Shown here: piece after piece, positions 5,226 through 5,793 of the stretch | How the letters are laid out: each line of letters begins with the position of its first letter | Numbering within the stretch: the first letter of the stretch is position 1 | NCBI GenBank assembly: GCA_903932755.1 | Contig: CAIZHL010000376.1 | Coordinates: 1 to 5,793 of the forward strand | Direction of reading: 5' to 3' | DNA: 5,793 nucleotides | Source: an uncultured beta proteobacterium | GTDB taxonomy: Bacteria > Pseudomonadota > Gammaproteobacteria > Burkholderiales > Rhodocyclaceae | Made by a program: the position numbers and the translations under genes | Notes under the pieces: generated by a model | What the model saw: only the letters and a program-made list of their open reading frames with translations | What the model was told of the DNA's origin: nothing | Databases searched by the model: none

Positions 5226-5793
5226 GGCTTGCCCGGCTGGCAGCCCTTGAGTATCCAGAGCGAGATGATGCCGGCCAGTTCGTCGGCGCGCACCTTGCGC
5301 GCCATGCTCAGCACATCGCGCCCGGCGTCGGTTTTTGCCGACGGATCGGCGCCGGCTTCGAGCAGCAGCTTGCCGTTCGCCGTGCGTGTCGAAAATGCCG
5401 CCATGTGCAGCGGCGTACGGCCTTCGCCGTCGCGTGCATTGACCGCCGCGCCGGCCGCCAGCAAGGCTTTGAGCGGGCCGCTGTCCTCGTTCATCGCGGC
5501 ATAGTGCAGGGGTGTGATGCCCAGCGGGGTGCGGGCATCGCGGGCCTGCGGCGTGGCCTTGAGGATGGTCTCGACCTCCTGCCGCTTGCCCAGGCGTGCC
5601 GCGTCGTGGATCGGCTGTTCGTTCATGCCCAATGTCGGTTCCGCGGCAGCGACCAGGCCGGACGGGAGACCGCCGTTATTGACGAAGCCGACCAGCTGGA
5701 TATTGCCGGCCGGTTGCGGCGCGTTATTGCCGGGCTGCGAGTAGGTAACGACGCCATCGGGAGAGATCGTCACGCTGATGGCGTTGGCCGGAA
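5219..5793 (-). CDS. Ankyrin-repeat protein; frame open to the window edge with a FlgG-like N-terminal part
   Basis: Stop at 5219-5221; the frame is still open at 5793, so the 5' end is outside the window. From ATG 5626 there are 135 residues with about four ankyrin repeats: QPIHDAARLGKRQEVETILK; GITPLHYAAMNEDSGPLKAL then LAAGAAVNARD; GRTPLHMAAFSTRTANGKL then LLEAGADPSAKT; and a degenerate last unit starting GRDVLSMARKV. The TPLHxAA motifs are plain in the middle repeats. The protein ends CQPGKPC. Such repeats bind partner proteins; no enzyme domain is seen. A product starting at ATG 5626 would have no signal peptide and would be cytoplasmic, unlike its exported DUF411 neighbour, and that ATG has no convincing ribosome binding site. 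The frame upstream of it encodes a FlgG-like segment, described separately. The stop overlaps the DUF411 GTG by 7 nt, suggesting co-expression. Confidence 0.8.
   Translation of the reverse strand, partial: PANAISVTISPDGVVTYSQPGNNAPQPAGNIQLVGFVNNGGLPSGLVAAAEPTLGMNEQPIHDAARLGKRQEVETILKATPQARDARTPLGITPLHYAAMNEDSGPLKALLAAGAAVNARDGEGRTPLHMAAFSTRTANGKLLLEAGADPSAKTDAGRDVLSMARKVRADELAGIISLWILKGCQPGKPC
5666..5793 (-). other. FlgG-like (flagellar distal rod) segment in frame with the ankyrin repeats
   Basis: The in-frame translation from the window edge reads PANAISVTISPDGVVTYSQP, then GNNAPQPAGNIQLVGFVNNGGL. This matches the region before the C-terminus of FlgG-type rod proteins, which typically reads NAxxVTIxxDGVVxV, an APxxVGxIQL strand, then FxNxxGL. 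Real FlgG continues with IGENLYxET and a conserved C-terminal helix of more than 40 residues. Here the match stops after GGL, and about 13 unrelated residues lead to the Met that begins the ankyrin repeats. I infer a truncated flgG (or a flgG-family paralogue) joined in frame to an ankyrin gene. The match is from memory of the family, and only about 40 residues are visible. Confidence 0.6.

Overview
This GC-rich window looks like chromosome of a Gram-negative proteobacterium. The evidence is two-fold: most predicted products carry export signals, and an outer-membrane barrel C-terminus ending in Phe sits at the left edge. The gene set (NosD, SCO/SenC, a flavocytochrome-c sulfide dehydrogenase-type flavoprotein, DUF411) and the codon use suggest a respiratory, possibly denitrifying or sulfur-oxidising betaproteobacterium. 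That taxon is an inference, not something the sequence proves. No gene-free stretch longer than 300 bases exists, and no tRNA, rRNA, CRISPR array or insertion sequence was seen.

Left block, + strand (1-4646): the tail of a Tsx-like outer-membrane channel, a bile acid:Na+ symporter (BASS) family permease, nosD, a small secreted two-cysteine protein of unknown function, a SCO copper-chaperone-like thiol protein, and a Tat-exported FccB-like flavoprotein. Gaps are 2, -1, 35, 1 and 9 nt, so these six genes probably form one transcription unit, with a possible internal start before the small protein.

Right block, - strand (4650-5793): a secreted DUF411 protein preceded, in the direction of transcription, by an ankyrin-repeat protein whose frame overlaps it by 7 nt. 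The ankyrin frame stays open to the window edge, and its N-terminal part resembles the FlgG flagellar rod protein, which suggests a gene fusion or rearrangement junction. The two blocks converge with only 3 nt between stop codons.

Working model (inference): nosD, the small protein, the SCO protein, the flavoprotein and DUF411 act in the periplasm on copper and/or sulfur redox chemistry. What makes the set unusual is what is missing. No nosZ, nosF, nosY or nosL lies beside nosD, and no c-type cytochrome subunit lies beside the flavoprotein. The flavoprotein keeps its redox disulfide pair but has lost the Cys that holds FAD covalently in classical enzymes. The DUF411 protein has lost two of the family's usual cysteines.
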